Below are positions 11,356-19,190 of a DNA stretch of 64,000 nucleotides, piece after piece; position 1 is the first letter of the stretch, and each line of letters starts with the position of its first letter. The notes under the pieces were generated by a model. It ran no database searches. It worked only from the letters and a program-made list of their open reading frames with translations, and was not told where the DNA came from. A program made the translations under genes and the position numbers. Source of the stretch: Bradyrhizobium manausense (lineage in GTDB: Bacteria; Pseudomonadota; Alphaproteobacteria; Rhizobiales; Xanthobacteraceae); NCBI RefSeq assembly GCF_018129685.1, contig NZ_JAFCLG010000012.1, positions 1 to 64,000 on the forward strand, given 5' to 3'.

Positions 11356-11937
11356 CTAGGCTTGTGGTGAAGTTGCGAAATGAAAGTCCCGCTTTCGCAA
11401 ATTGTTTAGCTCCTTCAACAGTAGCAGCCGTCGAAGCTGAGCGCCGTTAAGCAGCGTTTCGAAGAAGGACGAGGCCTCGCGCGACTGGATATAGACTTCC
11501 ATGCTGACAGCGTGATCGTCAAATCCATGTGAAGCTAAACGGGCCTCGATGCTATGCGCGGCGATAGGGTCGGATTGCCAATCTAAAGCGTTCCGAACCG
11601 TGTAGAGCTCGGCGGTTTCCTCGAATTCCGGCGCAATACCTGCAAGATCAATGCGACGGAGCATGGCCTCGACGGCCTTTCGTCGGTTGATGCTCAGCAG
11701 CCGCTGACGTAACCGGCGGTAGCGCTGCATTTCCCAAGAGGGCTCGGCGATATCGATGGCAAGGAGCCATTCGATTGCCGACTTTGGGGCGATGTCCTGG
11801 AAGATCGCGGCCTGAAGTGCACGATATCTGTCAAGGCTCTCTCCGGGTAGTAGTTGAGGTGGCGGACACAAAACCTCGAATTCAAGGGGGAAAGCGACGA
11901 TAGATTGTGGTCGGCACTTCTCGAAAGGTCCATTCAT
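11356..11937 (-). CDS. Hypothetical protein of the phage-derived island (193 aa)
   Basis: A 193-residue soluble, Leu/Arg/Glu-rich protein with no signal peptide or membrane segment. Its central part (ALQAAIFQDIAPKSAIEWLL, then a YRRLRQRLLSINRR segment) looks helical and basic. The ATG at 11937 is preceded by AGGGAG at a suitable distance. It lies about 120 bp downstream of the ERF-HNH gene on the same strand and is probably co-transcribed with it. It resembles uncharacterised proteins that accompany DUF5681 genes in Bradyrhizobium-type genomes (recollection, not checked). No function is assigned. Confidence 0.65.
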   Translation of the reverse strand: MNGPFEKCRPQSIVAFPLEFEVLCPPPQLLPGESLDRYRALQAAIFQDIAPKSAIEWLLAIDIAEPSWEMQRYRRLRQRLLSINRRKAVEAMLRRIDLAGIAPEFEETAELYTVRNALDWQSDPIAAHSIEARLASHGFDDHAVSMEVYIQSREASSFFETLLNGAQLRRLLLLKELNNLRKRDFHFATSPQA

Positions 11938-12056
11938 CGTCGCTGACTCCCTAATGCCTCCGGCGACTTGGAGCTATAGTGGTCCAATCGCGTTTCATCA
12001 GTCATATGTGCTGGGCTAGCGTCCCAAAGATCCTTTGCGATGGGCAAGGGGGAGAT

Positions 12057-13112
12057 CTACAGATCGTTCCACCAAGATTTTTCATCGCCATGTCGATGAA
12101 GAGCTTGGTGGTGCAATCGGCAGAGCGGAACGGTGAATTCGTCGCTGACCTTACGACCCAGTGTTTTGGCTTGGGCGAACTTCAGGTGGTGGGCATCAGC
12201 AGGGCTTGTCTTGCAAACCAGACAAGCTTGGCTGCGTACGAACGCTAGATGCGCCTTGCTGCGTTTCCGCGGGGGTTCCTTTGGAAAGGCAAGGCCGACC
12301 GGTGGTTCTGCAGGGATGGAGTCGTCGGCGAGCGGGCCTTCCGATTGGTGTTGCCCGTTGTGCGACTCACCTATCAATTCGATCGTCGGTTGGTCTGCCA
12401 GATTGAGTTCAGGACGAGCAGCAGCCTCAAATCGCGTCTGGTAAGAGGCCTCAAGAATGCGCGCGTCCGCCTCCAGGAGCGTATTCTTGAGGGGGAGGCT
12501 GGCTTTGGCCCAATCGAGCAAACTGTCGTTCCCGTCTTGGGAGGCTAACTCGGCGAGCAGGCGTTCCAGGAGCTCTGCGGAGCGTTCGGGATGCAAAATC
12601 GAAGGGCGGTTGAGAACTCCCTTGGGCGGCTTCCCTTTCGGTCCTGGGGCGGTTAGTGGCTCGGGAGCGGCTGGGGGTCCGACAATGACATCAGGCGCAT
12701 CGAGATCGTCTTCTCCCGCGATTCCGACCAGGGCAAACAGGGCATAGCGACGCGCGTAGGTGAGGGCCGCTCCCATCCGATGCGGGGCTTCGATATCCTT
12801 TGAGTTACAGACCGGCCAATCCGAGGAGACCCACTCGCCTGAGGCATGCGCGAGCAAGGTAGTGAGGTGGATCTGGCCGCCAAGTTGCTCGATACGGGTG
12901 GTTTGGATCGTCGCAATCTCCTGCTGGCTTAGGGTCTTCCGTACGATGTCCAAGCCAGAGGCTAGGGAGGCATAGCGGAAGGTCCGGTCTTGCTCACGCG
13001 GAAAGGGTGAGCGGATGATGGCCGTCAGGGCCTTCTCCGGGTTCATCAACCGCGCCTGGGCCCTGGCAAGGGCGGCGGCAATGGTGCCGATACGCTCACT
13101 GGACCGGTGCAT
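12057..13112 (-). CDS. ERF-family ssDNA-annealing protein fused to a C-terminal HNH-type domain
   Basis: The N-terminal ~150 residues match the ERF (essential recombination function) family of phage single-strand annealing proteins. The family hallmarks are FRYASLASGLDIVRKTL, LTTLLAHASGEWV and PHRMGAALTYARRYALFALV followed by GEDDLDAPD. A Pro-rich and acidic linker follows. The last ~75 residues carry CLVCK, then DAHHLKFAQ and CRLHHQALHRHGDE, a Cys/His arrangement like HNH (DUF968-type) nucleases. The role would be annealing homologous single strands produced by the neighbouring YqaJ exonuclease, perhaps coupled to cleavage (inference). The ATG at 13112 has GGAGGA 5 nt upstream. The start overlaps the end of the YqaJ gene by 17 nt, indicating translational coupling. 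This gene looks intact although its partner is truncated. Confidence 0.85.
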   Translation of the reverse strand: MHRSSERIGTIAAALARAQARLMNPEKALTAIIRSPFPREQDRTFRYASLASGLDIVRKTLSQQEIATIQTTRIEQLGGQIHLTTLLAHASGEWVSSDWPVCNSKDIEAPHRMGAALTYARRYALFALVGIAGEDDLDAPDVIVGPPAAPEPLTAPGPKGKPPKGVLNRPSILHPERSAELLERLLAELASQDGNDSLLDWAKASLPLKNTLLEADARILEASYQTRFEAAARPELNLADQPTIELIGESHNGQHQSEGPLADDSIPAEPPVGLAFPKEPPRKRSKAHLAFVRSQACLVCKTSPADAHHLKFAQAKTLGRKVSDEFTVPLCRLHHQALHRHGDEKSWWNDL

Positions 13113-13572
13113 TGGATTCCTCCATCATCTGCGCTTCGAAGCTAATAGCACCGGACTTCGAACGCTTAGCCTTGATGCCGTGGCCTGTTGCCTCCTTGGC
13201 GTCCTCCGGCATGGCCTTTTTCAGGTCGGCCTTGGCCGCTTCATGCTCGCCATGCGCTTCTCGTGTGCGTAGATACGTGGCCGCCAGTTCTGCCCACTGA
13301 TTGGAGGCAGACATATCGACGACCTTGACGGCCTCCAGCCTGGGGCGTGGGGTCTCGATGTTGAACAGCACGGGTCGCTCGCCGGTCTGGACACACCGCC
13401 AGAACTTCTTCTCCGCAGTGAGTAGTAGATGTTGATATAGCGGGTCGGCGTGGACCTTGATCTCAACCCACTTGCCTCCGCCGGTGATGATCGAGAGTAC
13501 CGCGTTACGAGCGGCGATGACCCACATGTTGTGTTGCAGCTGCGCCATGTGCTTGTCTGCCGCCGCTTCATC
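13096..13572 (-). pseudogene. YqaJ-type phage exonuclease, C-terminal part only
   Basis: About 150 residues correspond to the C-terminal part of YqaJ/lambda-exonuclease-like recombinases. The segment HMAQLQHNMWVIAARNAVLS, then GGGKWVEI, DPLYQHLLLTAEKKFWRCV and a Lys-rich tail are typical. Family-like sequence (DEAAADKH) continues upstream of the first ATG (13548) to about 13572 and then stops abruptly, with an in-frame stop at 13615-13617. The N-terminal two thirds of the nuclease, including the catalytic Asp and Glu-x-Lys residues, are absent. A short product could still be made from 13548 but should lack nuclease activity. It is transcribed toward, and overlaps, the ERF-HNH gene. Confidence 0.75.
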
Positions 13573-14784
13573 GGTAATCCGAGAATTCGGTTTCGTGATG
13601 CCGGTGATTGTTGATCACAGCGGCCAAATTGTCATCGGTCACGGCCGGGTGCTGGCAGCCAAGAAGTTGGCCATGCCCCGCATCCGGTTGTGGAGATTAG
13701 GCACCTATCAGCGGCGCAGCTCAAGGCTCTTCGGATTGCAGATAATAAGTTGGCGCAGAACTCACATTGGGACGAGCGGCTCCTAGGTGAAAGCCTGCTG
13801 GAACTGCAAAATCTGGCACGCGACTTCGATCTGTCGATCACAGGTTTTTCCTTGCCGGAGATCGACCTGGCAATCCAGAAGCTGACCGATCCCGTTATCG
13901 CGGACCCAGACGCTGGTGCTGGCTTGGAGACGGGGGTGAATGTCTGCCAGTTTGGAGAGGTTTGGGAGCTGGGCTCCCATCGCATTTACTGCGGCGACGC
14001 CACCACCGATAAGACATTCGCCCGTCTCATGAAAGAGGAGCGGGCTCAAGTTGTGTTCACCGACCCGCATTGCAACGCCTGTATCGACGGGCATGAGTCA
14101 GGAAAGGAAAAGGTGCGGCACCGCGAGTCCGCGCAAGCCGCTGGCGGCTTGAGCCGCGAGGAATTTGTGGGGTTCCTGACCAAGGTCTGCACTCATCTCA
14201 AGGCGCATACCGCGGATGGTGCCGTCCACTATATCACCATGGACTGGAAGCATCTCGACGAGCTTCTGACGGCAGGTCGCGCAGTCTATTCCGAGCTTAA
14301 AGACATCGTAGTCCGGACCAACGACAACCCCGGCACAGGGTCGTTGTACCAGTCTCGACATAAACTCATATGCGTCTTCAAGTCGGGCGCCGGGCCGCAC
14401 ATCAATAACATTCTATCGCGCAAGAATGGTCGCAACCGCACGAATGTTTGGGAATATCCCAGCGCCAGCAATCAGGCTCGCAAGGGCAAGAATGTAGTGA
14501 AGTTGCACTCGACCGTGACGCCGGTGTCCATGGTTATGGATGCTCTGCTCGACTGCTCGAACCGCGGTCATCTGGTGCTTGATTGCTTCTTAGGTAGCGG
14601 CACCACGCTGCTTGCAGCCGAGCGAACCGGACGCATATGTCGTGCGATCGAGCTCGATGGACTCTACGTCGATACTGCAATTCGCCAATGGCAGAACTTA
14701 ACTGGCGCAACCGCGCGCCGCATGTCCGACGGAAAATCCTTCCGTGATGTGGAAGCTGAGATTGAAGGAAATAAAGTTGAATAG
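13573..14784 (+). pseudogene. ParB/Srx-domain DNA methyltransferase: 5'-truncated, frameshifted and motif-degenerate
   Basis: The ParB-like part starts abruptly at about 13573 (VIREFGFVMPVIVD, then GHGRVLAAKKLAMPRI) with its usual N-terminus missing. Near 13684 the frame is lost: inserting one C restores AMPRI-PVVEIRHLSAAQLKALR, so a 1-nt deletion is the simplest reading. The rest (from about 13690) continues as the ParB C-part (RIADNKLAQN) and an N6-Ade/N4-Cyt methyltransferase domain ending at 14784. Catalytic motif IV, normally DPPY, reads DPHC (TDPHCNACIDGH), and the usual HPTxKP reads HSTVTP. The SAM-binding DCFLGSGTTLLAAE remains recognisable. It was probably an orphan phage methyltransferase and is now inactive on all three counts. 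It overlaps the next gene by 8 nt. Confidence 0.8.
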
Positions 14785-15156
14785 CGAGCAAAACAACCAA
14801 TCTCGGCGTGGCCGGCCGCGAAGAGATACTCGGTTCAAGAAAGGGCAGTCCGGCAACCCGAAAGGCAGGCCTAAGATAATAGCCAAGGAGTGCGATCCCG
14901 GGAAAAGTCTTCAAGCGGTCGACAGCGAGCTGATCGCTGTCAAAGACGACGGCAGAACGGTGTGGATCACCAAGGCGGAAGTTTTCATCCGGCAATTGTT
15001 CACAAGAGCCATCAGGGGAACATCAAGGCATCAAGAGTGGTCTTCGCGATGGCGTCGGAATACTTCGCGCCCGATGCGGAAGGGCCCCACAAATCGTATT
15101 CAAGCCACCACGCGAGCATTCCAAACCAAACGCAATCAACTGAGGTGAGACTGTGA
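14777..15156 (+). pseudogene. DUF5681 protein gene with a 1-nt frameshift
   Basis: A TTG at 14777 with upstream AAGGAA overlaps the methyltransferase stop and gives (M)NSEQNNQSRRGRPRRD, then FKKGQSGNPKGRPK, the hallmark of DUF5681. The frame remains sensible to TRAIRG near 15018 and then degenerates to TSRHQEWSS. Adding one base in the GGGG run at about 15016-15019 restores NIKASRVVFAMASEYFAPDA and carries on to a TGA at 15154-15156. That restored stop overlaps the GTG start of the following gene as GTGA, which strongly supports one original gene of about 126 codons. The uncorrected frame instead ends at 15148 with a nonsense tail. DUF5681 proteins are small, basic and phage-associated, and their function is unknown. 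Confidence 0.75.
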
Positions 15157-15473
15157 CCAACACAGATCAAGACGTACGCCGCAGGCATAGAAGAAGGCCT
15201 GATCGACGCAGACCGAAAAAACCCAAACTTCCTCCGCTTTCGATAGCAGCCCATTTTCGAAGGTTAGCATGGGAGGACATCGAACTCATGGCAGATGGCA
15301 AGCCGGTGAGGATGTCGCGCTGGGATGCATACATCAAACTCTACACGATGGCTCTGAATAAAGATGATGGAGCGGCCGCGCTTATCAAGAAAATTCGCAA
15401 GAAATTTCCTGGCGAGCAATTACCTGGTGAGATCATCGTGTTCCATCTTAGCGAAGAGGACATGCGGCTGTAG
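15153..15473 (+). CDS. Small basic conserved hypothetical, DUF5681 partner (106 aa)
   Basis: The GTG start at 15153 overlaps the (frame-corrected) DUF5681 stop, so the two were translationally coupled. The first ~25 residues are Arg/Lys/Pro-rich (RRRHRRRPDRRRPKKPKLPP), probably a nucleic-acid-binding or disordered arm. The remainder (AWEDIELMADGKPVRMSRWD, then KKIRKKFPGE and a terminal LSEEDMRL) is a small alpha/beta domain that I cannot name. It appears intact and is the last gene of the phage-derived island on this strand. No function is assigned. Confidence 0.6.
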   Translation: MTNTDQDVRRRHRRRPDRRRPKKPKLPPLSIAAHFRRLAWEDIELMADGKPVRMSRWDAYIKLYTMALNKDDGAAALIKKIRKKFPGEQLPGEIIVFHLSEEDMRL

Positions 15474-16356
15474 GATGCGCCCAGCATACTGTTGACGCCG
15501 TTATGAGCCGCGATCAGATATCGATGGCAATACGCACGGCTGGCACGCTGCGACGACACTACTCCCGTGAGCAAATTGCCTTGCCGATCCTTATGTCCTA
15601 TTTTGGAAAGAAACGATCGCCATCGCGACGCCTTGCGAGGACCCAAGCTGCAGCGTTCAGCATCAGCGCCGGACCAAGTCCGCTTTTAGCTAGCTGCTTC
15701 ATATAGCCAAATTCGTTTTCAATAACCGAGCGTTGCTCAGGACGGACGGTTGGGCTGCTACCAGTGCCAGACCCGGCGCTCGGCTTGTTATACAAGTGGG
15801 CGTTTGATCAGACTGTTGAGATCTAGCGCAGTACAACTGCAGAGGGGGGAGACTGCCTGGAGTTCCAACCCTGTTAAGGTCGTCCCGAGACCTGTTACGA
15901 GTGGTTTTTCGTCCTGTTAATAAGGTTAACCATCCCTGTTCCGCAAAGCTAGTTGCGCGCCCGTCATGCAGCTCAAAGTGTTGATTTAACGTAAGATTCT
16001 TTCGTCTTAAATTCGTTAATGCACTCTGATTTGCACTTTTACATCGTACCAGTCACCTGTTGCGCTTTTCTCACTACCGGAATCGATCGCCTGTTCTGGC
16101 GCGCCTAGGCCGAGAACGGTGGCGGCGCGGGGGTCCGTTTACGCAAGCCCTCGCGCTAAATCCGGAGTGCTTCAGGCCGCAACTATCGGTTTGCGGCACG
16201 CTCTTCCGGTCGCATCCGGGCCTAGTCTTTAAACAGAACATGCGCCGGCGCGCTGTCCCTGCTTGCCGTTTCGCGTCAACCGGCGCCACATGAACAATTG
16301 GCTTGTCGACAAACCGCGGGCGACAACGGCCGCTGGCACACGAATGACGACAGACA
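15474..16356. other. Gene-poor stretch between phage island and export operon
   Basis: About 880 bp. A 65-codon minus-strand frame (15598-15795) containing ENEFGYMKQLAKSGLG has some protein-like composition but no recognisable family and no clear ribosome-binding site. The segment 15840-16050 is AT-rich (repeats of GTTAA and TTAAC) and could hold the end of the export operon transcript or promoter remnants. No clear T-tailed terminator hairpin, RNA gene or IS end was recognised. Confidence 0.35.
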
Positions 16357-17208
16357 TTACTCTCGGTGCGTGAGTGTCCTGCCGCCAAACTTCACGCTGC
16401 AATGGACGCCGGCTGGAATCGCGGCTCCGGGATTTGGCAATCTGAGCTGCACCAGGAACAATCCGCTGGCAGCATCGATCTGCGGATCTTTCGTGATCAC
16501 GACGCCTTCGCGTGCTCCGCCCTGCGGCTCCTGCGGCGTGACCACAGCCGACATCCCCATCGCTACCAGGGGATAGGCCTTCGCCGGCAGATACACATCG
16601 ACGGTGAGCGGATCGATTTCGGTGACGGTTGCGACCGGGTTGGTGGAATCGGCATATTCGCCAGCGTGAAGCTCGACCGATGTCACGACGCCTTCGGCGG
16701 GCGCTCTGAGAATTCGGCGGTCGAGCATCCCCTCCAGCCGGGCCAGCTCGAGAGCCGCTAGTTCCTTGTCGAGCCGCGCCTGCTCGATCTCTTCCTTGGC
16801 CACGGAGGCCGCGGCTTCGGCTTCTTCGAACGCCTGCTCGGAGGTGACGGCGGCCACCTTGAGCTTGCGCTGACGCTCCAGCTTGGCGGCCGCGGCGCTG
16901 TAAACCGCTGTCTTCAGGCGAATGGCGACGTCGGTCGTGGCCCTCACGCGGGCCGCGTCGACCTGTGCCTGCTCAACGACCGATTCGAGCTGCGCAATGA
17001 CCTGTCCCTTCTTGACCAGGTCGGCCCGTTTGACCGCAACAGAGGCGAGAGGACCGGGGATCGACATCGCCAGTTTGTAGATATGAAAAGGCGTGATCAG
17101 GCACGAGGCGCGCGCGGCGTAATCATCCAGGGACTCGGCTCGCGCCGCGGGCATCAGCAGGAAGGCCGCAAACAATCCCGACAGTGCGCGCCATGCAATT
17201 GCCTGCAT
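16357..17208 (-). CDS. Secreted HlyD-type periplasmic adaptor (membrane fusion protein)
   Basis: A 283-residue protein with an N-terminal signal peptide ending ...PAARA (about residue 24). The HlyD/RND-adaptor pattern follows: a first lipoyl-like half (PGPLASVAVKRADLVKKGQV), a long Ala/Glu/Arg coiled-coil hairpin (about residues 70-165), the second lipoyl half with ILRAPAEGVVTSVELHAGEY, and a beta-barrel segment. It would act in the periplasm, bridging an inner-membrane partner to an outer-membrane component. It is the last gene of the five-gene minus-strand operon. Its ATG overlaps the stop of the SecA-like gene by one base (TGATG). No RND pump or TolC gene is adjacent, so I infer that it works with the M50-HlyD and GAF-HlyD proteins upstream in this operon. 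Confidence 0.8.
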   Translation of the reverse strand: MQAIAWRALSGLFAAFLLMPAARAESLDDYAARASCLITPFHIYKLAMSIPGPLASVAVKRADLVKKGQVIAQLESVVEQAQVDAARVRATTDVAIRLKTAVYSAAAAKLERQRKLKVAAVTSEQAFEEAEAAASVAKEEIEQARLDKELAALELARLEGMLDRRILRAPAEGVVTSVELHAGEYADSTNPVATVTEIDPLTVDVYLPAKAYPLVAMGMSAVVTPQEPQGGAREGVVITKDPQIDAASGLFLVQLRLPNPGAAIPAGVHCSVKFGGRTLTHRE

Positions 17209-19190
17209 CAGTCAAGCCCTCCGGCAAACGCAAGGACCTTGGCCAGCTGGCGGTCACGGCGCAAAAGTTGAAGTCGATCGCGCCGGCTGCGGCGTTCGGA
17301 TAGAGCCTGCGCGCGGATGATTGCGCGACCCGTCAAGCGTGGCCATGTGAGCAGAATTCGCCTCCACGGTGGGCCTAGTATCTGCAAAATGGCATCTCGT
17401 TGCGAAATGAATTCCGCGACTCGCCCCGGATCGCCCTGGCGGGCGCATCGACCCATCAACTGCCGGTCCACGCGCCGGGATTCGTTTCGTTCACACATCA
17501 ACACCACAAGGCCACCGAGTTCTGCCACGCCCGCGCCCAGGCGAATATCGGTGCCTCGGCCGGCCATGTTCGTCACGACCGTCACGGTCCCGCGCGCGCC
17601 GGCGCCCGCAATGATATCGGCCTCGGCCTCATCCTGGGCGGCGCTGAGCACGCGATGGATGACTCCGCAAGCTGTGAGGGCCTCACTCGCCCGTTTCGCT
17701 TCGGTCACCGTGCGCACGGCGACGAGCACCGGCTGCCCGCGCGCCTGAAGCTGGCGCGCCATCTGTGCGGCACTGCTCCACAATTGCGCCCTGTCGGAGA
17801 ACAGATTTGCAGGAGCCGAGTCCCGTCGCAGTGGAAGGCGGCGTGCGATGCGAGCCATGCGGAGTCCATAGACGGTGTGCAGCTCCACCGCCACCTCACG
17901 CACTGTTCCGCTCAGGCCGCAGATCGTTGCATAGTTGCGGAAGAAGCGCTGGAAACTGATGCTGGCCAGCGATTTGCGCTCGCCGCTGATGGTGCATCCT
18001 TCCTTGACCTCGACCATGAGGCTGAGGCTGTGGTTGAGGTATCTGTCCGGCATCGTCCGCCCGTTCTGCTGGTCGATCAGGACGATCTTGCCGTCGCGCA
18101 CCAGATAATGGTGATCGCGCCGGAGTGTATGGACTGCGGCCGTTGCGGCGCGCAGGAGCTCGTTGCGGATCAGGCGAACGCGCCAGGGGCCGGTCAAATC
18201 GGCGACCTGTTGCTCGAGCCGGTGTTCGCCGCGCAGCGTCAGTGTCGGCATCAAGCCGTGCGGGTCCGCGGTGAAATCGATGCCGCGCTCGAGACCGGCC
18301 GCCATCTCCAGCGCCTGCCGCGCGGTCGCCTCGGAAATATCCCCCTTCGTGTTGGTCGAGATCAGTAACGGCGTCGTGGCCTCGTCGATCAGGACGCTGT
18401 CGATCTCGTCGATGATGGCGACGTCCAATGCGCGTTGCAGGGGTTGCGCATCGTCCCGCGCTGACGCCCCCAACAGCCGTCCGAGCTTGGTGGCAAGAGT
18501 GGATCTGCCGGTGATGAAGGTGTCGGCGAGCCCGTCCCGCAGATAATCGAAGCAGACTTCCTTGCTCGAGATGTAGGTGATGTCCGCGGCGTAAGCCGCG
18601 CGTCGCGGCGCCACCGGGACGTCGCCGGTTACGACCCCGACGGTCAACCCGAGTGCCTCCAGCGCGGGACGAACCTGCTCCGCATCGCGGCCTGCGAGGT
18701 AGTCGTTCGACGTCACGACATGGACGCCGCGGCCCGCGAGGCCAAACACGGCCGCAGCGAGGAAGGCGGCGATAGTCTTGCCTTCGCCGGTGTCCATCTC
18801 CGCGACGCAGCCCCCGGTCAACGCGCCGGCGCATGCCATCTGCTGGGGATAGGGTTCAAGGCCGAGCGTGCGGCGGGCGTATTCGCCCGCGACGGCAAGG
18901 GCCTCGATGACGTTGGCGTTGCTCGTGCCGCTGGAGCGCAGCGCGAGCGCGGCCGTGGTGCGACGCTCGGCCAAAGCGTCCGTCGAAAGATCAGCAAGCG
19001 TCCGTGCGCGCACTGCCGCCGCCTCGCCGACGATTCTCACCTTGCGTGAGCGCAGGCCGGTGGCCGCGACCGACAGTCGGGCGGCCAGCCAGGTCAAGGC
19101 GGAATCGACTTCCGGCTCCTCCGCAGTCCGTCGGCGGTGCTCGAACGTGCGCGGAAGAGTGAGGCTTGTCGTGGTCAGCGCGTCAGACAT
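17208..19190 (-). CDS. Short SecA-like translocation ATPase (accessory SecA paralogue)
   Basis: About 660 residues from the ATG at 19190, which overlaps the M50 gene's stop by 8 nt; an ATG at 19223 is the alternative start. SecA/DEAD-type motor motifs are all present: Walker A MDTGEGKT (about residues 132-139), SNDYLAGRDAE, FDYLRDG, Walker B DEIDSVLIDEA (about 261), FFRNYATICGLSGT, TNMAGRGTDI (about 540-549) and the arginine-finger motif GRCARQGDPG (about 580-589). Housekeeping SecA is about 900 residues; here the C-terminal scaffold/wing and the Cys-rich zinc tail appear reduced or missing. It most likely powers transport of a specific substrate. Given its operon (M50 protease and HlyD adaptors) and the divergent giant LEPR-XLL gene, that substrate is probably the giant protein (inference). 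Confidence 0.85.
   Translation of the reverse strand: MSDALTTTSLTLPRTFEHRRRTAEEPEVDSALTWLAARLSVAATGLRSRKVRIVGEAAAVRARTLADLSTDALAERRTTAALALRSSGTSNANVIEALAVAGEYARRTLGLEPYPQQMACAGALTGGCVAEMDTGEGKTIAAFLAAAVFGLAGRGVHVVTSNDYLAGRDAEQVRPALEALGLTVGVVTGDVPVAPRRAAYAADITYISSKEVCFDYLRDGLADTFITGRSTLATKLGRLLGASARDDAQPLQRALDVAIIDEIDSVLIDEATTPLLISTNTKGDISEATARQALEMAAGLERGIDFTADPHGLMPTLTLRGEHRLEQQVADLTGPWRVRLIRNELLRAATAAVHTLRRDHHYLVRDGKIVLIDQQNGRTMPDRYLNHSLSLMVEVKEGCTISGERKSLASISFQRFFRNYATICGLSGTVREVAVELHTVYGLRMARIARRLPLRRDSAPANLFSDRAQLWSSAAQMARQLQARGQPVLVAVRTVTEAKRASEALTACGVIHRVLSAAQDEAEADIIAGAGARGTVTVVTNMAGRGTDIRLGAGVAELGGLVVLMCERNESRRVDRQLMGRCARQGDPGRVAEFISQRDAILQILGPPWRRILLTWPRLTGRAIIRAQALSERRSRRDRLQLLRRDRQLAKVLAFAGGLD

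Larger units (their letters stand above)
11356..15473. mobile_element. Decayed phage-derived island (ERF / YqaJ / ParB-methyltransferase / DUF5681)
   Basis: This 4-kb block carries phage-type recombination genes (ERF annealing protein and YqaJ-family exonuclease) on the minus strand, and a ParB-methyltransferase, a DUF5681 gene and its small partner on the plus strand. Such genes occur together in rhizobial prophage-like regions (family knowledge). Three of the six genes are broken, and no integrase, terminase or structural gene is visible, so this is a remnant rather than an active element. No direct repeats marking its ends could be identified, and the limits given are simply the outermost genes. 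Confidence 0.6.

Noticed and set aside
15598..15795. A 65-codon minus-strand frame that resembles the end of a transposase or integrase
   Set aside because: No catalytic residues, no inverted repeats and no ribosome-binding site; the resemblance is too weak to annotate.
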